The notes under the pieces are model-generated. The model made no database searches. It had not been told where the DNA came from and saw nothing but the letters and a program-made list of their open reading frames with translations. The translations under genes and the position numbers were made by a program. From Rhodoferax lacus (GTDB lineage: Bacteria > Pseudomonadota > Gammaproteobacteria > Burkholderiales > Burkholderiaceae_C), in the NCBI RefSeq assembly GCF_003415675.1, contig NZ_QFZK01000001.1, positions 248,001 through 312,000 of the forward strand: 64,000 bases of DNA. Direction: 5' to 3'. Of the stretch, positions 62,801-64,000 are shown in pieces (position 1 is the first letter of the stretch; each line of letters starts with the position of its first letter).

Positions 62801-63618
62801 TGGGTGCGGATGTGGTGGTGGTGCGCAAGCTGCCAGCCGGCAAGACCAAGCCACTGCCCGCGGCCCCTGCGCCCCGGCTGGCAAGCACCGTGGTGCCGGA
62901 CATCAGCATCACCCTGGATCCGGGCTCCAACTTCCAGCTGCAGGGCCACGGCATCAACACCCGCCTGGCTGGGCTGGTCACCCTCAAAGCCGAAGGCCTG
63001 AACGCCACACCCCGCTTGGTGGGCGAGCTGCATACCGTGAGCGGAACCTACCGCGCCTATGGCCAGAACCTCAATATCGAAGAGGGCACGCTGCGCTTCA
63101 GCGGTGCCTATGACAACCCGGCGCTCAACATCCGCGCCCTGCGCCCCAACCTGCAGCAGGAGGTGGGCGTGCAGATCAGCGGCACGGCGCAGCTGCCGGT
63201 GGTGCGCCTGTACTCCGACCCGGAACTGTCGGACGCCGACAAGCTGTCCTGGCTGGTGCTGGGCCATGCGTCGACTGCCGGTGGAGCCGAGACGGCCATG
63301 CTGCAGCAAGCCGCCCTGGCCCTGCTGTCGGGCAACGGCAAGACGCCCACGGAAGGCCTGATCAACGCCTTTGGCCTGGACGAGGTGTCCCTGGGCCAGA
63401 CTGCCACCACCAATCTGGATGGCAGCACCGGTACGCAAGCTACGGTCAAGCTGGGCAAGCGCATCTCGCGCGACTTCTATGTGGCCTATGAGCGCAGCCT
63501 GGCGGGTACGCTGGGCACCCTGTATATTTTTTACGACCTGTCGCGCCGCTTCACCCTGCGTGCGGAGTCTGGCGCCCAGAGCGCGGTTGACCTGATCTTT
63601 ACCACGCGTTTTGACTAG
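59812..63618 (+). CDS. tamB: TamB-like translocation and assembly module protein
   Basis: A 1268-residue periplasm-spanning protein. An N-terminal signal anchor (about 12-40, LSLLLTAMAVTLVGLVLGLW) is followed by a very long beta-helical, repeat-rich middle and a C-terminal DUF490 domain (TVVPDISITLDPGSNFQLQG; SDADKLSWLVLGHAS; LGKRISRDFYVAYERSLAG), ending in TTRFD. Length and layout match TamB. The ATG overlaps the tamA stop (TGATG). A TTG one codon earlier is less likely. It bridges inner and outer membranes and is thought to carry phospholipids or help barrel assembly. Confidence 0.92.
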   Translation: MQRLRHFRPLFHALGAGLSLLLTAMAVTLVGLVLGLWLWVRSEGSMEHALRLAGALLPTGQSLQASDVSGSLRDGGKLAHLAWKQGDLTVELQGVELAWDWHGLLDGALRVGTLHAQRLHIEDRRPASQSPMAELVLPLQMDVQFAVDHVEWVGPPALQLESLRGRYRYDGQTHFLQDASVQMAAGSYQGQAQLQARSPMAASVQVQGTVQTPVKIQQAPLSVAAEATAQGTLMGPHAQLKVDMSLQPAGEHKTRPLGAMQATLQALLKPSEAQPLASAQAQWSALDLSTLWPQAPQTRLSGQAQVAPDGKGWRADVLLQNALEGTLDHQRLPLRAAHANVLYRDGQWMLSALQAALAGGTLQAQGSYGGSPATWSAQGSLQGIEPVRIDSRWQLPTLQGTVSAKQSPQGIAFDTRLNTPLKGTAAGQEASLQAKGHWKAPLLQLDTLELHTPQAQLAGQLQVDTQSYASAAHLRASMPGAAFEVDGQAAAAAGQGSSALHISDAHALLQWLATLPLPVVSSLSTSLGPLEAQGAAELTARWSGGWQHLGADMQWNAALQSQRLDIQERYLLRDLQLDVAGTLRSLALQLRGKAQAGATQVALEAQSHVAQVGEGQWHALLDTLQLKASNALYAKPWTMDLQQPVALDWRRGALQQSFTLADGALRLGGPAPGVATIQWQPVQWTHQGAAGNASPSRWSTRGQLQGLPLAWLELLGQTQLANLGLRGDLLFGGQWDASGGEALRVRASLRRSSGDLQLLAGEQAGGALPAGLRDAHVDLEIDNDALRANLVWASDAGGNAQADFSTRLQTVAGSTRWAPDAPLQAKVHASLPKVGAWSLVAPVGWRIQGTLDADATLGGTRANPAWKGSVEARDMSVRSVVDGLDFSQGTMRLAINGQHLEIAELTLLGAGGAAGGRLQISGSADWLPGTATPAAKRLRMALEAKAQSFRVSARPDQRLVVSGNLSAQLNQAKLLVRGALVADQALFVLPDDSTPKLGADVVVVRKLPAGKTKPLPAAPAPRLASTVVPDISITLDPGSNFQLQGHGINTRLAGLVTLKAEGLNATPRLVGELHTVSGTYRAYGQNLNIEEGTLRFSGAYDNPALNIRALRPNLQQEVGVQISGTAQLPVVRLYSDPELSDADKLSWLVLGHASTAGGAETAMLQQAALALLSGNGKTPTEGLINAFGLDEVSLGQTATTNLDGSTGTQATVKLGKRISRDFYVAYERSLAGTLGTLYIFYDLSRRFTLRAESGAQSAVDLIFTTRFD

Positions 63619-63635
63619 GGTCTGCGGCCCTGCAC

Positions 63636-63657
63636 CCGGCATGGTGGAAAATGCCGG
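63636..63657. repeat. Inverted repeat between tamB and dsbB
   Basis: CCGGCAT and ATGCCGG form a perfect seven-base dyad around GGTGGAAA, 18 bases after the tamB stop and 30 before the dsbB start. There is no T-run, so it is a weak terminator at best. It may be a regulatory or mRNA element. Confidence 0.35.
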
Positions 63658-63687
63658 CATTGACTACATACAACCTACTGAGCCCGC

Positions 63688-64000
63688 ATGTTCACCTTTC
63701 TCCTGGAAAACTTTGACTACGCGCCGCGCCGCGTGATGGGCCTGCTGGCCCTGGTCTGTGCCGCCATGCTGGCCTTCGGCATGTACCTGCAGCATGTGAT
63801 CGGCCTGGAGCCTTGTCCCATGTGCATCGTGCAACGCTATGCCGATTTTCTGGTGCTGTTCTTCGCGATGGTGGTGGCGGCTACCAGCAAGCGGGTGCTG
63901 CAGTTGGGTGCGACTTTCGGTGTATTGCTGTTTGCCGGCGGCGGTGCCTTTGTGGCTGCGCGCCAGAGCTGGCTGCAGTGGTATCCGCCCGAGGTGGTGT
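63688..64000 (+). CDS. dsbB: Disulfide bond formation protein DsbB (cut by the window edge)
   Basis: The first 104 residues of a DsbB-type inner-membrane protein that reoxidises DsbA and passes electrons to quinone. The N terminus is short and charged, followed by helix one (VMGLLALVCAAMLAFGMYL), the periplasmic CxxC pair C43 and C46 in EPCPMCIVQRY, and helices two and three. The second cysteine pair lies beyond the right end. The gene is in the same direction as tamAB, which fits a shared envelope-biogenesis theme. Confidence 0.93.
   Translation, partial: MFTFLLENFDYAPRRVMGLLALVCAAMLAFGMYLQHVIGLEPCPMCIVQRYADFLVLFFAMVVAATSKRVLQLGATFGVLLFAGGGAFVAARQSWLQWYPPEVV

Overview
The window is a GC-rich, densely packed bacterial chromosome segment with about 60 protein genes and one tRNA. 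No insertion sequence, prophage, CRISPR array or rRNA was seen, and no gene-free stretch exceeds about 250 bases. Several features suggest a betaproteobacterium of the Burkholderiales, probably Comamonadaceae (a Rhodoferax-like relative is a reasonable guess): a cyanide-insensitive-type bd oxidase, a cysI-DUF934-cysH-cysD-cysN assimilation operon, a TAXI receptor, a non-phosphorylative L-fucose pathway and a BMP-type nucleoside importer. This placement rests on recognised protein families, not on a database search.

Layout from left to right. (1) 84-3146: a GbsR/MarR-type regulator, with its own palindromic operator, runs with overlaps into cydAB. (2) 3175-12540: an IclR regulator diverges from a complete L-fucose catabolic operon: two SDR dehydrogenases, lactonase, L-fuconate dehydratase, diketo-acid hydrolase and a ribose-type ABC importer. 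(3) 12548-15319: two envelope proteins and a Nudix hydrolase. (4) 15330-22030: a signalling block with a degenerate asparagine-synthetase-like protein, a PAS histidine kinase, a LuxR-type response regulator, a Crp/Fnr-type regulator and a PAS-only protein. (5) 22049-27706: a Lon protease, a host-attachment-type protein, two small proteins and a FUSC membrane protein. (6) 27850-32482: a bacteriophytochrome operon of heme oxygenase, phytochrome kinase, single-domain receiver and receiver-kinase hybrid. (7) 32500-33368: a HigBA-type toxin-antitoxin pair beside tRNA-Asn. (8) 33409-41057: a ferredoxin and ferredoxin reductase pair, then the sulfate assimilation operon. (9) 41262-41862: an intact PIN-domain toxin-antitoxin pair. 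(10) 41875-52195: a divergent nucleoside-salvage island with two nucleoside hydrolases, ribokinase, pseudouridine kinase and glycosidase, a four-gene BMP-type ABC importer and a 2-oxoglutarate/Fe(II) oxygenase. (11) 52321-52942: a second PIN pair whose toxin gene carries an in-frame amber stop. (12) 53048-64000: two orphan solute receptors, MnmC, YggX, TamA, TamB and the start of DsbB.

How the genes work together. The fucose operon should import L-fucose and convert it through lactone, acid, 2-keto-3-deoxy acid and diketo acid to pyruvate and lactate. The nucleoside island should import nucleosides, release bases and feed ribose or ribose 5-phosphate to central metabolism. The sulfur operon covers sulfate activation to sulfide, and the adjacent ferredoxin pair may supply electrons because no CysJ flavoprotein is present. 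The phytochrome operon makes its own biliverdin and signals through two downstream receiver proteins.

The items most worth a second look are the asparagine-synthetase-like protein with substituted catalytic motifs beside a two-component system, the oxygenase inside the nucleoside operon, the HigB frame that lacks a normal start codon at its family-typical N terminus, and the PIN toxin interrupted by a single amber codon.
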